From NCBI GenBank assembly GCA_013180625.2, contig SNVD02013269.1, positions 248,001 to 312,000 of the forward strand: DNA of 64,000 nucleotides. The letters run 5' to 3'. Under the pieces are notes generated by a model, which was not told the DNA's origin, searched no databases, and was given only the letters and a program-made list of their open reading frames with translations. This DNA is from Boswellia sacra. Its lineage: Eukaryota > Streptophyta > Magnoliopsida > Sapindales > Burseraceae. Numbering within the stretch: position 1 is the first letter of the stretch; each line of letters opens with the position of its first letter. Positions 16,352 to 30,052 of this stretch are shown in pieces. A program made the position numbers and the translations under genes.

Positions 16352-19150
16352 CTACCACCATGAAACAGGGCCCAGACCATCATAATCGATCGATCCCTGC
16401 AAAATATCAAATGACAAATAGATTTCAATAACAATAGTTGCTCTTTGCCAAAAGCTTGAGGCATCAGCCCCAAGCTGATTGTGCCTTTTAATTAATTTAT
16501 CCAACTTTTCATGTCTGGAAATTCAATTAAATTTGACAGGCAACTCTATTAAATTGGTAGTTTTTGTATCTAAAAGGAAGACTACATCTTTACAAAGATC
16601 CAGTCATGCCACCTCCAGAGGCAATTTCCAGTCAAACAATAATTTTTTCAAGGATGTACTTACAGTAATCACCATAGGGGCAAATGGCTTTGATCCTTCT
16701 GGTTGCTCAATAGGAATTGGAGGATAATTAACACTGAGAACTCGAAACTTAATCTGACATTTAAAATCTAAAGTCAGCATAAGTGTGCATAAAAGTTTTG
16801 AGGATATGATAGCAAAAGCAAAAACAATGTCAACCTCATCCAATCCATCAATAACATATTTTGTATCTCCAAATTCCCATATCCATTGAACATTGTACCT
16901 GCAATAATAATAATAGAATAAGTGTAGAATTGAGAAAACAGACATAAAGAGAAGAACTAAAAAGTAAAACAGGAATAAAATAAAAATATTTTTAGCAATG
17001 CGTAGAAACTTCTGAATGGCAGTTCTAACAGAGTATAGAAAATCAGTAAAAGGAAACCCACCTTTTACCCGGGTCTGGCACAGAACGGGATGGACTTGGC
17101 AAAAGATGGACAGGTATGTAAATGTCATCAAAAAATCCAAGAGATACTGCCGATACAATCAAAATAAAACAACAGGATTCAAACTTAGTTGCTCCGATTA
17201 AAAAGAGAAATATCATTCATATCGACTTGTATTATAGAGAAGATAAGACTAACAAAGATGACTTTTCAACTGAAACATTGAGTTAACTGTAACCACAACC
17301 AAAGACCAGCTGATTGACAACCCTCCATTGAGTTCATTAACACTCAAGAATCCAACTAGAAGGCACAACTTCCCTCCAGACCACAAGAGAAAGGACAGGG
17401 GCAAATTCATGTAAGTACTTGTCCAAGTGCTAATTCAGGTACAAAAAAAGGAAAGAGAAATAGTGGGAGATGCATATATATCCTAAACAAAATCAAAATA
17501 ATAATAATAATAATAAGTAGTGTGATCATAGTTAGACGTACAGCGCAAACCATTGGCATCAGATTCTTTAAGTTTTCCACAAATAATCTCTCCCACAAAG
17601 GGGCGAAACACAACCAGTCTAAACTTTGCCTGCCAGATGAACAAAACAAGATAGTCAACACATTTGTTATTAACTTAGTTGCATTGTGCTTCACACAGCA
17701 ATTTTCTGCAATAAATAATGGCATGTGATGGAAATATTTCAAGAATACCAATCTACCAGATCAAGGTGATTAGTAGTAAAACTGAAGATCACCAAATGCT
17801 TTTATAAGCAATATTCAATAAACAAATAAGCTCAATTAAGATCCATTAAAAGATCCATTAAAAACACAAGGGAGTCATCCAATTTATACTTGATATCCAC
17901 ATTTCGAACTTGAAAAAAAAAATCTCAAGAAATTAAAAAAAAAAAGATAATTTGATCATAGCTGGAAGAAGAAATAAAGATCACATGTTTTCTCAACTGA
18001 ATCACAAAGTAAAAGTCTACAAAAACTGAACAAATTTCTGATAAGGCAGTTTTTTTGGGTTGGATCGGGTTGGCGGTGGTAAAGGTTGAAAAGTTGGCAA
18101 CTATTGAACTTTGAATTCCTCCCATAACAAGGCAATGAGGCTTTACCAGCTATACTAGAAGGCACCTTAAGTAGTTGATCTTATGATGCAAAAAAGAATG
18201 GGATAGAGCAACACAAATCTTGAAAATACAGAAACAGATGCCATTAGTTTTGAGAAAATTTCTACCAATCAACAAATTCCAGCAAGTTGGGCATAAGTAT
18301 TTGTTGATTTCCCTTGGAAATGTCGAACAATGGAAACTATAACTTCAGCTAGTCTATTTCATTAATTCAATGATAAAAGATAAATGTAATCCTAATAAAA
18401 CCAAAGCTCATCTAAAATAAGATAATAAGCAAATAAATAAAATAAAATGAAAGGTAAACATTATTATCACTATACATACTTGAACACTGCATCGTCTTAT
18501 TTATAAAACTTAACCACCATTATGAGAAGAAAATAAAAATAGAAATGAGTGCAAGTAGCAAGCAAACTAATAGTCTAAGCAGATGGTAGAAAGTCAGGTA
18601 AGGCTATACATAGACGTATATAAGAAGTCCAAACATACCGTATAGGTTGAAGCACCTTCTCCAGGAAAGATAAAGCCACCTTCAATTCCACAGATATCAT
18701 AAATAGAAATACACAATCCCAAGTTCGTAATAACCTTCATTACAGATGTCATATAAACTTCCTTTTAGATGTAATCAAGCATACTTCATCAATATAAAAA
18801 TAAAGGGCAGTTTTAACGTGCAACGTGTGCTCTAAGGCGCATGTTAAATCCCCAAGAAAAATAGGGTAAATTTCCTCGAAATTTGCAAATTCTCAACAAG
18901 AAGACTGTATGCAAGTAATTAAATACATAAATTTCAAAATGAATCTACGTAGTGTTGAAGGGCTTAACATCGCAAGTTAAGACTACCAAAAATAAACAAA
19001 ATAAAATAAAAATATACACTGGAGAGAAACCCCACAAACCTTATCTAAGAAAATATTTTCAAGCTCTATTTTAATGGCTTCATCGAGAGGAAGACTAAGA
19101 AGATGAGGAGGCAAACGCAAGGTGTGCTCGATTTTGCTAAGATAGAACAT
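16352..19150 (-). CDS. NRPC7: RNA polymerase III subunit RPC25/RPC8 (Rpb7-like)
   Basis: Stalk subunit of RNA polymerase III, partner of RPC17, needed for initiation at tRNA and 5S genes in the nucleus. Exons on the minus strand: 19150-19040, 18734-18639, 17629-17542, 17146-17062, 16898-16835, 16753-16664, 16396-16352; sum 579 nt, 192 aa, against about 204 in human POLR3H. The N-terminal Rpb7 domain begins MFYLSKIEHTLRLPP and runs to about residue 80, with FIFPGEGAS before FRLVVFRPFVGEI. The C-terminal OB/S1-like half has LSLGFFDDIYIP, then WIWEFGDTKYVIDGLDE and IKFRVLSVNYPP. It ends GLGPVSWW, the family signature close to GLGLLSWW. The last exon is only 45 nt. The start was chosen by family alignment; see the finding on the A tract. 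Confidence 0.93.
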
Positions 19151-20812
19151 GTTTTTTTTTTTTTTTTTACCTTCTTCAAATATATAGATGCCAACACTGA
19201 GAGCAAAAGATAACTCTTGATAAGCAACAGTGATAAAAGCTTCAACTTCGTTCAATTAGAGAAGATTAGAACGGGAACCCGCATGCTTGGCGAGGTTAAT
19301 GGAGAGAGGGCAACTTACGTTTGCTCTTCTTCTTCTCGACGGGCGGCACTGGATGCTTTGGTTTGTGCCGTCAGCAGCAAATAGGAATGTGAAATGCAAC
19401 TGCGAAAGTGGCATTGCGGGCCTTTGGTATTTAATTGCTCCCCTAAACGACGCCGTCTGGCTTTCTCCTTTCTTCCCTTTTTTGGAAAATAAAAAATTTC
19501 TAAATTTTAAATATTTTTTGTTACTATTCAAAAACAATATTAATAATTTTAAAAAATTTAGATATTCTAACCAAATTCAATTTAATTTCAAGTCCTCACT
19601 CAAATCTCTAAATGTAAATGTACGCTCGATAACTCAACACTCAACATCTATTAGATAATTCTTGAATATTTTGATTTCGCAAACCAATTTTAGAACTCTA
19701 CATCATGTTCGACAATTTGAAATATCACTGAGCAATAAATAAATTAATGTATTATTAATTATTAAAAAAGCTTTCAAGAGTTATTTTTTTTTTGGTGTTC
19801 TCTTTAATTTTTAACACAATACGTTGGATGAATTTTGACGAATATATTTCAAATTTGATTATAAAATAATATTGTAAAAATTGTCGGAAAACATAATTAG
19901 ATAGCTTTTCCTAATAAGCTTTTTACTTATTTCAAATAATACATTGACGGGAATAATAAATAATAAATCATAAAATAGTTGTAATTAATAATTTATCATA
20001 AATTGGAAAAATTGACCTTCGTTGGATTGCTTAATATTTCCGAAGAGCAAGTGTTTACGTAGAGATTGAAGCACCTCGCAATCGATAAAAACAAAGCAAA
20101 AAATAAGAAAAAAAAAGAAGGGCAAATGAAATCTGTGTGATAGGAAACAAAATTAAAAAAGTATATGCCTTAGCGTTGGATATGTTTCAATTGTCTATGA
20201 AAGTGTTACATGTCGAAATGATTTGTTAGGCAAATATTAAATAATATTAGACAAGCATTTAAGTATTTAACATAATATCAAACTTTCAAGTATGTTGAAT
20301 AACTGTTGCGGAGAATTACTTACGTATTTCGAAAAGTCGAATGTATTTAACACTTGATAGTAAACTTGCGGTATAACATCTAAATCTTTTAAAATATTTC
20401 CATTTACTAAAAGATAGCCAAAACTTCTTTTTTTGGTTTTTTTGTTCTTTTGTTTTGCAATTTCCCTGCAACATGAATGATATATATCGTGACAAATCGG
20501 AATCACAATTTTGCTTCCCATCGACAATCTGTTCTCTTCTTTATGGTCGTGAACGGATTTGATCACTTGGTGTAACCTCGATGAATATCATTTTGTGAAT
20601 TGTGAGGAAAGCAAATAAATGCGATATATCCTAATTTCCTCTTCTTCAATCCACATCCATCAAATTACATGAAGCATTAAAGAAGAAATAACATTAAAAA
20701 CAGTTTGAGAAACAAATACACATATGTAACACAGAAAAAGGAAGTTTTACTACAACACAGGAATAATGGCCAAACTGTTTACATTTCTACAAATGGGGTT
20801 TGGCTTTAAGGT
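19151..20812. other. Intergenic region between psbW and RPC25
   Basis: The part nearest 19150 is the promoter and leader of RPC25, including a run of 17 T (A on the coding strand) at 19152-19168. Overlapping open frames at 19256-19658 lie on both strands without family resemblance and look non-coding. The rest is AT-rich with no gene seen. Confidence 0.5.
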
Positions 20813-21439
20813 TTAAAGGGACAATCCAGACTCCTCATCCTCATCAAGAGAGGCAGTGTAAGTAAAGTAGAGTGCCCAAATAAGACCAAACACACCCAAC
20901 AGAATCCAACCAAGAAGATTGTTGCTTAAACCAAATGGAAGCCCTGTTCCCTCAGTGCTCATTCTCTCATCCACCAAAGCCATGGCTGGGTTTGACATGG
21001 TAGCAGCACAGGCTGCTGCCAGCAAAGATGCACTCATTCCCATGTTACTTTCCTGCTTGAAGGGCTTTTCCTCCATGGAACATCTCACTTTTCCCTTCAT
21101 TGCCATCCTTGGCAACCCTGTAACATTGACCATTTATATTTCTAAGTATTTGAGAATTATAGCCTATATGACTAGCAAACACAAATCAATCAATTATATA
21201 TAGAGTTGCAAAATAAAAGCAACTATCTTCCTGGCTATTGGGTTCGGTGAGGTGCTATCATATCTAAATAAGCAAAAGTTGCTAAGTCTAACTAAGGAAA
21301 AACTTGAAATTAAAATGGTTTTAGGAAATGTGAAGACCATACCAAGAACAGGTGATGAAGAAGCCCCAGCTGGTGACTTGTGCACAAGAGCGGAGCCAGT
21401 GATTGACGAAGTTGGGGCACTAGCAGTGATGGAGGCCAT
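20813..21439 (-). CDS. PSBW: Photosystem II reaction centre protein W, chloroplast precursor
   Basis: A nuclear-encoded single-span thylakoid protein that stabilises photosystem II dimers and supercomplexes. Two exons on the minus strand: 21439-21343 and 21117-20813; 402 nt, 133 aa, the usual precursor size. The N-terminus is a Ser/Ala-rich transit peptide ([17 protein letters not shown]). A second, hydrophobic thylakoid signal with several Ala (about 58-79) ends AMA. The mature part begins [20 protein letters not shown] at residue 80 and is 54 residues long, as in other plants. It has a membrane span around 101-121 and an acidic end [12 protein letters not shown]. The single intron falls in the transit region. 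Confidence 0.96.
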
Positions 21440-21627
21440 TGTTTGATGTTGTTGGAAATGGAGCACAAAAGGAGTTGCAGTGAAGACTGAAGGGTATCTG
21501 GTATAATTTAGAAAGTTGTATTTACAGATCATATTTTTGGGGTCCAAACCGGTCACCACAGAAGATGGATGGATAGGTGACCCTTCGTTTGATATCCTCT
21601 ATCCACACTACTCCAACCAATTAACTC

Positions 21628-21633
21628 CACGTG
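21628..21633. promoter_or_regulatory. G-box CACGTG upstream of psbW
   Basis: A perfect CACGTG palindrome about 190 bp upstream of the psbW start. G-boxes bind bZIP and bHLH (PIF/HY5) factors and are common in light-regulated photosynthesis genes. Position and context make it plausible; nothing else confirms it. Confidence 0.4.
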
Positions 21634-21639
21634 TTTCTC

Positions 21640-23163
21640 ACATCATCCACTTCAGCTCGCATCCAATAGAGCTCTATTGAAGTTGGGGGAAGCAAATTAA
21701 ATCAAGAAGGCTCGGGACCCATTCCAATTTTGACCTATAATTTTAATATCTGTTTTTATATTCTTCTTCAATATTTATCCAAATTTTAAAAAAATTTCAT
21801 AGGATGAATATCAACTCCTTTCTTTGAGATATCTCCATTTGTGAAAATACAAGTGTGCGTGGTTTAATTTGGATGGGCTTTGACTCAACCTACATCAAAC
21901 AAAAAATTTCGAATTAGTCACCAAACCAGGTAAAACAAATGTAATTGATTAATTTGGTAAGGACGAAACAAAAGGAACAGAATAAAATTTCCAATTTGAT
22001 TTACTCAGTATCATTCCCCAAAGCCCTATAAATATGCGCATTAAAGATTAATATTTAGGCATGAAATTAGAACAACTACCGATAAAGAAGGAACTTCAGA
22101 GCTATCAGACGTTAAACAGTAGACATTTTTTAAAAATATATATAATACAAAATTAAAAAAATATTAAACATCTTTCACCAACTGTCCAGACAAGAAAGAA
22201 TAAAAGATGTTTAAAATGTGGAATTGTATTCCTAAAAGGATAGAAATATGAAATATAAAAATCAAAATAAATATAATCTAAACCATAAAAATTTCGAGTT
22301 ACAATTGTATAACTAAATCAATCCGTATAAATCTAAACAAAAGTGATGTTTGTACCAATTTTTCAAACTGATAGGGTCCAGGGAATACTTTTGAAAACCT
22401 TAAGAGTAGTCATTACTTTGAGAAACTGTTTTTCTAGAATCACAAACGCCTGTTCAAACCTGCTCTCATGTTCCGTGAGATTCTCAATGGAAAAAGCTAT
22501 CAATTTATACTTCTGTCGCTCTTCTAGAACAAACCAAAAGAAAAACTAGTTTTATACATAATTTTCACAAGCAACGTCGCATCGTTCAATGGCTTGAAAC
22601 GCCTCAAAAGGTTCTAGCTTGCTTCACCCTCTACACAAGCTTTCGATAAAGGGTGATGTTTATAATACAGCTTGCGTTGTCTGAATGGAAAGAATAAAGA
22701 AAGAAAACGTAAGAGTACGCATTGCACTATAATTTATTGGACCCACAACCAGCGAAGCAGGGATGACAAAGCGTAAGCTTAACGATATTATGACCCTTCA
22801 AATCATAGAACATTTACAAACTTGTGTAAATGCAACCCAAGGATCAGAAAACAAATGATGAAAACATGAATAGAAGTCGCTGTCCTTTCAGCAATTTTTC
22901 ATTCTAATGTAAAATGTGAAATGAGTTTATGTACAGACATCTACTACCAGCACTATAACATCACACAGAGGCTACATTTTAGTTACTGCTCTAAATCGAT
23001 TCTCAGCTCCTAGAAGATTACTGCCGGAAAATTTTGGGAAAATTGAGGTAAATTTTACATGAGATCTTTAAAGAATCAAGTAAACTTGTAGCACCTGGAA
23101 CAAGTAATCAATATAATGTGGTTTGGGTGAATTAATACCATTTTTTTTAATTGCAAAATTCAA
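21640..23163. other. Intergenic region between the GAUT gene and psbW
   Basis: Contains the distal psbW upstream region and the 3' flank of the galacturonosyltransferase gene. It is AT-rich with only short chance ORFs; nothing recognisable. Confidence 0.5.
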
Positions 23164-26100
23164 CTATTCATGGATGTTGCAACGTTGCAAGAAAGGGTGG
23201 TCATACTTCAAATGTTTACTCCAGTAGCTCTTATATTTCGAAATTCCAATATCTAACCATGGTTTCATAACTCCATCATAGTGTATCACTGCTGATCGCT
23301 CAATATCACGTCTTGAGATGCCCAAGTCATAACCTAGCCCAAGTAAATGCCATCTCCTGTCCAAAGCCACTGTCTGGTTATAGAAAGTGATCCAACCTAA
23401 AGGCAAGCTCCCTGCCTTCCACAATGGCCTCTTATTTCCCTGCAACCAATCAGCAGGCAAAACAAGGATCAGAATATTTAATTCGTACCCAATTGATCCA
23501 CATAGTGACATGTATATCTCTGTATATTATGGTATTATCGATACTACAATTAAAATTGCATGCAAGGCATGATAGATCCCTACCCTCCCAACACACCAAT
23601 CCCAACACACAGACCCCACCAGCACCCCCCACCCCCCAACCAAAAATAAAAAAAAGAGAGATGACAGATTTCAAAAGCAACATAATTAATTAAGCACTAC
23701 ACGAAAATGATATTGCCAGAAAATCTACATCCACCTCCAGAGAATTAGTGGTTCTAACAGAACATAATTCTAAGCAGGTGACCAGGAAAGGGGGTAAAGC
23801 AAAATTCCTAATATAATAAATAATCAGAAAAACTGAGGTAACTCTAAACTAAACAAAAGACACTGACGTAAACTATCTAACATGAAGATTCAATAGCCGA
23901 CACTTTAAAACACAAATTTTTTCTTTGTTGGGGTTGAAAAAAATAGATGCCAATCAGAATGAGATGTATTAAAAGAAAAACAGAAATAACATAATCCACA
24001 AAAATTTTGCTAAGCAAGAAATTGCAAATTCAGACAAAAGAAGATATAATCCCATACCAACTGCAAATATTTATGATATAAGGGAGTTAGGTTTCGTCTC
24101 CTCCACTCTCTCAGATCAAACAAATTCATCCCAAATGCCCACGTGCAAGCCTTGACATCAAACCTCTTAGCCACCAATGGGTCAGAGAAATTGATAAACA
24201 TATCCATCCGATGAAAAGAAGATTCAGTTTCCTTACAAGTCTCTAATGCTCCATTTACTTTATGCTTCATGTCAACACTCCAAAGTCCAGATAGATCACT
24301 CTGCACTACCACATCATGGTCAAAGAGTACAACCTTATTCAATGCAGGGAAGACATCTGGCAGATAAAAACGAAGGTGGTTCAGTGCTGAAGTATATCTT
24401 GGGTCAGGGGAGTTTTGCTTCTTCAACTTTGAACCAGACTTGGTGGAAAACCATCCAAAGTTCTCTATGCTCTTGACCTGGATAGTAGCTTTGCCAGGAG
24501 GATTAAATAAGAACCACATGGAAATTGCTGGGAAGTTGAGAGAGTCAGTCACCACATGAAATACAATTTTCTCCGGTTCCTACAAGTGGTTAAGTAACAA
24601 TAATGATCAGGATTTCCCATCTGCATTAAGGTTTGACTAAAAAGAGTATCATCATGAATAATAATTGGCCTAGTAAATCAAAGCAAAATTTAGTAAAAAC
24701 AAAAGAAAAAGGTACCATAAAGAGCAGACGCATTTTACCATTGCGTTCGAGACCGTGGAATTAACAACCACAGCACAAGCCAGAACATTGTCGGAGAACA
24801 CAGCATAATGATAAAGATCTCGATCATGCAACCTTTGTTGGTTAGGGAACTGCCTCTCGTCCGGCTGCAGAGCAAAGTACTCAGCAGTCAGCTGCATGGA
24901 AAGGCAGTGAAGGCCTTTTGGGGTTGTTCTAGCAGCAAGCTGCACAAGATGTGTAGCTTGATTCTTCTGCACTCGGACCTGTTCTTCAGCATTGTAAGCC
25001 ATAGCGCGAAGCTTAGTGGCCATGGCAGTGCAGTCTGGATAAAGACGACTAGCTTTGTACAAGGTATCCTCCATTGTTTTTGTTCTCCGGAAAGCACTGC
25101 AAATTCAATGGTCTTCAGATCCCAAAATTATTTAATCGCGATGCCTATTAAGAGTTTGTTATAACTTATCCTTATGGTACTTAACTGACATAGAAGGATC
25201 TCTTACTCTCATATCAGTACATAAGTATCCTCTCTCAATTTCTTTTTCGAAAAAAGCCATATCCTTGTCTTAATTGATATATGAAAAGTGCATTAGCAAT
25301 ATACCTCTTTGACAAATCAGAATCCTTGGTTGCATCACCCACTGCTCTTTCCATCTCTTTAATTCGCTGTCTCAACTCTTTTACAAAGTGAGACTTGCTG
25401 CCTGACGGTGCAAAATTCAAGTATGCTTTGGCTTTTATCACTTGATCTTTCATCTCCTTTATCTTCTCATCTCTCACTCTTGACAATGAAGGCCGTGGAT
25501 TCTGATCATGTTGAACTGTTGTAAGATTATTCTTCTCAGACAATGAAGGCTGTACATTCTGATCATGTCGAACTGCTGTAAGATTTGTTTTCTCCTGCAA
25601 CCAAGACCAATTTCAGAAACTTGATATGACAAAAATACTATTCATGCATAAGATATCAATGGATGCACAAGCTTGTACCTTGTGAAAGCATGATTTGCAT
25701 ACACAAAGGGTAATGAAAAAAATTGTTTCATCATTATTTTGACTAAACCATGCATCCTATAACTTTCTCTAGTGAGATTGGGGCATACTGGCACTTTTGA
25801 TATCTAAGAAATAGGTAATTCTTGATATATAAAAGAGAATAAAGAGGCACAAGTTGTTTGGAGCACTTAAGTTATACTCCCTGTCAATGTATTCATTACC
25901 ATCTAACATGAAATACATTCTCAACATCTGTTGAGAAGTGTCTTGAATTTTGCACTGGCACTAACAAACTACAACATATTCAATAACAAACTCCTTTAAG
26001 AAGATCATATAATTGTCAAAATCACACATGATACCTTTTCATGAGATACTGATGAAACTGATTCCTCTTGTATTTGCTGACCTTCGTCTTTTCTTTCATC

Positions 26101-27315
26101 ATTTCCTCCTTGAAGATCGCAAAAAAAAAAAAAAAAGTCTTAAGTGTACAATCTATGAAGTAAGCAAGAAAAGGAAGAAGAAAAAAACATGCTCCCAATG
26201 ATACCTACCACTATATTCCAAAATATTAAAAATGCCATCAGCATTTCCAGACTGCTTAGTTTTGGGATTCTCAATAGAATTGCTTAAACGAACTGTAGAG
26301 CTAAAATCCTTATCTTCATATACAACTAGTTTCGGCTCTTTCATGTCTTCACGAGCTTCCTAAACCACAAAGCAAACCAATTCCCCATGCGTAAATCGTG
26401 AAACAATAGAAAATTAAAATGTAACAGCAAAACAATAGTGCAAAAGTAAATCTTAAGCTACCTGCTCAACTGCATTAAGTCTTATATCATCTGTCCTAAA
26501 TTTCTGCAACAAAGATTAAAAAATAAAAAATAAAAAAATGTAATAAAGAAATAACATCAATAATCCATTTCATTGCCAAGAAAATAACAAAAAAAAAAAA
26601 GCAAAAAGCGTGAACCTATGATTTTCGCTCATATCGGAAATTAAAAATGAAAACCTCGAGTTAATTGACCAAAATACAATAAGTTTCCTCACTAAAAGTG
26701 ATATTTCTTACTTAAATGATTTCAAGATATTAAAAAAATAGTTTCAACTAAATCCAGAGTTTCATTTACTTTTCCTTTGTCCATTTTCTGCCAGCAACCA
26801 AATAGAAGTAAAAAGCTAAAGAGAAAACTGAGATTTAAGGAAAATAGGCTCATACAGTAGTAGACAATTCCTCAATGAAGTCTTTCCTTCCTGCAAAAAC
26901 AGATTCACAAACGCAAAAGAAACAAGATCAACCAATACACTGGCATGAAATCACTGATTACGTATACAAAAACAAAGAAGTATACAGATAACCGAAAATA
27001 AACAATCCATTCCATTTCCATACACAAGATGAAAATCAATAACATCATAAAAAATATTATCAATAAAAACATTCCTTAATCAAATCATCAACATCAAACT
27101 ATAAACAAATCCACTGCATCACCACTAAAGCTTGCTTTCATCATTTCTAAATAAGTAAAGCGAGAGAGAACGATTGATACATGAGTATGTGACAGAACCT
27201 CACCAAAGGAAGTGAAGCTGTGGAGCCTGCTGGAGACGAAAACGATCGGAGCGATCACAGAAACAGAGAGCAATGAGAGGATGAAAATCCTCTGCCATCG
27301 CCGAATTTGCTTCAT
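23164..27315 (-). CDS. GAUT5: Galacturonosyltransferase, GAUT5/GAUT6-like (GT8)
   Basis: A Golgi type II membrane glycosyltransferase of family GT8, expected to add galacturonic acid from UDP-GalA during pectin synthesis. Exons on the minus strand: 27315-27204, 26890-26856, 26503-26462, 26359-26209, 26108-26035, 25594-25305, 25096-24739, 24579-24058, 23439-23164; sum 1860 nt, 619 aa, near the size of Arabidopsis GAUT5. The start MKQIRRWQRIF matches the subfamily; an in-frame ATG 24 nt upstream (27339) would add 8 residues. The membrane anchor is about 8-28 and a variable stem runs to about 185. The catalytic domain has the metal-binding DHD at about 441-443 (LFDHDVVVQSDLSGLW) and HYDGVMKPW at about 581-589. 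Stem residues 139-176 are a tandem 19-residue duplication. Confidence 0.93.
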
Positions 27316-29859
27316 CAATATCAATACCTTTTTATTCAAAAATGAAAAAACAGAAAATCAAATACTCCTCAGTCTACAAAAGTTTTGTTGTTTGATCTCG
27401 ATCGCTTCTCCAAAGGGAGCACATGTCACAGCTTCAAAATCGCAGACATTGCGTATCTGTGTGGCAACAACATGGACGGAAATGAAATGATTAAATTAGG
27501 GTTTCGGATTTCCCTTTTTTTGTTGCTTTGCAATTTTGGAAAGGGAGAGTCTTAGTTTCGGAGGGATAAAATAAACGTGAGCGACCTTCTTGTTTCATGT
27601 TCGGGCGGGTCTGTAAAGGGCTTGGGGCGAGGTGGCTTTCTTCTTCTCCTTCTTTTTTTTTTTTTAATAAATAAATATTAAGAGAATTAATATACTTTGG
27701 GTTGCGCTTTGAGATTCGAGACGTGAGAATGGCGAGGAGAAAAAGATACGGTGGAGCAGCATGACTGGTGGATGATGAGGATGAGGTGTTTTTAGTCGTC
27801 GATCTTGACCAAAATTCATTGACTGTCGGTCTTCGTGTCCAAACAAAGGTTCAAGATTTTTGAGACACGTCATACGTGTGTGATTCTTCGAAGCTTGGAA
27901 AGCGAAAAAGTAGTTTGATTCAGTTCAAGTCTTTTTGAGGTTGATAATTAAGCATAATAATAAGAGTGATGAGTAAAATTAAAACGGCAATGTTACTAAT
28001 GATTGCAATTCAGGAACTAATGCGAGCAACTAGTCAAGTGTCTTGATAGGCATTTGGTAAAATGACCAAATTTTGCCGAAGTGGCCTCGAGTCGTGGTAC
28101 ACTTTAGCTCGTTAAAATCCTGTGTGCATTAATGGCAGGATGTCAACCTTGCATGCCATTGCCAATTGGACTATTTTGACTGTTTGTTTTCTTGTTATCC
28201 TTGGCATGTGGACTATTTATACTATTTTGTTAGACGCATTGATTTTGGTGACCCATTAACAACCTAACTTAGATATTAATAGCTACGAGTTCAGTGAGTG
28301 TGAGCGCGAAGCTCCGAAATTCAAGCATCCAAGTTTTGTTTTCTTTTTATTTAAAAAAAAAACACCAATTTGAAGGTTGATTTTGACGTGTAATTGGTTG
28401 ATTCCAGTAAACTATTTTTCCTGGTCAATGGTTTTGTATTGCCTTTCTCAATTTTGTTGTACAGCTCTAACTTCAGCCCTTCCATGCAAGTGGGCTTCTT
28501 TTAGCCTATACACACTTAGGCTTGCCATCTACTTAACTTGAGGTGGAAGCCATGCCCACAGGCCCGTGGGTAGTGGAGAATGAGCGAGGACAGATGGCTT
28601 GAATTGCCGTTAAGAAGTACGAAAGATAGTTTATCATTGACAAAGGCCAACAGGAGTTGGAGAAAGAGAAATGCAAGTGGTGGAGCCAAGCCAAAGTCTT
28701 ACTCAATGGCATTGAGTGCGGCAGAGTTTTTTTTTTTTTTTTTCTCAACTACGTTATATGCATGATTGGCAGCTCTTGTGATCTATTCGTGAAACTTGCC
28801 TTTCATAATTTCATTACCTTGGCAAATAGTACAGAGTGGTTGGATTCTGAAGTGATATTTCATGAACAATTAATCAGGGAAAATATCAAATTAATAATAC
28901 TACTCTGAAATTTGGGAAAATGTTAGGTAAGGTGCAAGTCACTAGAGGTATTTTAACCTCTGACATTAGCTTATATTAACAAAATTGTCAATAAGAATGG
29001 TTTGTGATGAATCTTAAAAAAAATATAGGGGTTGAAAAAGCGTAATTGTTACCTTATTTCTAAAAATTTTCAAAAATCAAGTGTAATTTTAAAATTTCCC
29101 ATAACAAATTATATTATTATATTTCTTGCCCTGATCACTGTCACCCTTAGTAATTCCAATATAATTAAGATTTAAGACAACAAAGTATAACAAGTAGTAA
29201 AAAATAGATAATCAATAACATGTCTATGAGCTAAATATCATAAGTTTCTCATTAAAGAGGTAGGAGGGTTATAAAATCTTTTTCGTAATAATATGAGATA
29301 AAAGATTTACAAGATAGAACGTTTGAATCGAAGGACTAAAATGTTCAACCCTTTTTATTTAACTGAAAATAAAAGAACAAATAAAAGGGTTCTAGCGTAG
29401 AGAATGTTGTTACAATTTGTGGATTAAATTAAAGGCTATTTCTTTATAATACGTGGATGTCTAGTGTTTACGTGCCAAAATTCATATAGTTTGTCAATCC
29501 TAATCGATGGAAGACTCTAATTATTAAAAAATGACCAGAGGCCTCTTATCTTTGTCTCTGTCACTTGCCCACTCCGCCCGTCTGGGCCGTCTCTGCGTTA
29601 TAGTGTGGGCTGTGAGCTTTGCATTTCAGTTTCATGCTTCTTCACGCGCTTTCAAAATTTGTGAAAGAGACCACCATCGGTCCACCACTCATTCAACTCA
29701 CTGGCCTATTTTACCACAAAATCTTCCAGGTCAATAATCCGTTAGTCTCTAAAAAGTCAAAAAAAAAAAATTATAAATGCAATAGAATTAATTTTTTTGA
29801 CAAAGCTTTTATAAATATATTTATATATTGTGTAGTCATAATTTTATGTTAATAATATA
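27316..29859. other. Intergenic region upstream of the GAUT gene
   Basis: The first few hundred bases hold the GAUT leader and promoter. The remainder is mostly AT-rich. Short open frames near 27664-27873, 28580-28908 and 29531-29852 have no family resemblance. A T run sits at 28727-28743. No gene or bounded repeat was recognised. Confidence 0.45.
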
Positions 29860-30052
29860 TATTGGAGATAAAACGTTTAAAACAAATATTTATATCATGA
29901 ATTATAAAATTTATTTTGAGATTAATTTCATAAGTTATAAATATAATAAAAATATGAGTTATAATACATATTATTTGTAACGTTTATATTTTTATTAAGA
30001 ATTTATAGGTTAGGAGTTATAAGAATTAATTTGTAAGTTACATAAGCTATTG
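29860..30052 (+). repeat. Left LTR of the copia-type element, part 1
   Basis: Aligns with 38182 onward (shared phrases such as AAAATTTATTTTGAGATTAA) up to the hAT insertion point at 30052/30053. Confidence 0.75.

Noticed and set aside
19256..19658. 123-codon plus-strand and 93-codon minus-strand ORFs upstream of RPC25
   Set aside because: They overlap each other and the expected promoter/leader, with no recognisable domain or splice-linked continuation.
28533..28908. Open frames around a T-rich tract that looked like a small gene or pseudogene
   Set aside because: Translations in all frames lack any known motif and are interrupted; not enough to support a call.
29531..29852. 68- and 77-codon ORFs before the copia-type LTR
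   Set aside because: No start context, homology or splice structure; the peptide is low-information and the frame overlaps AT-rich flank.
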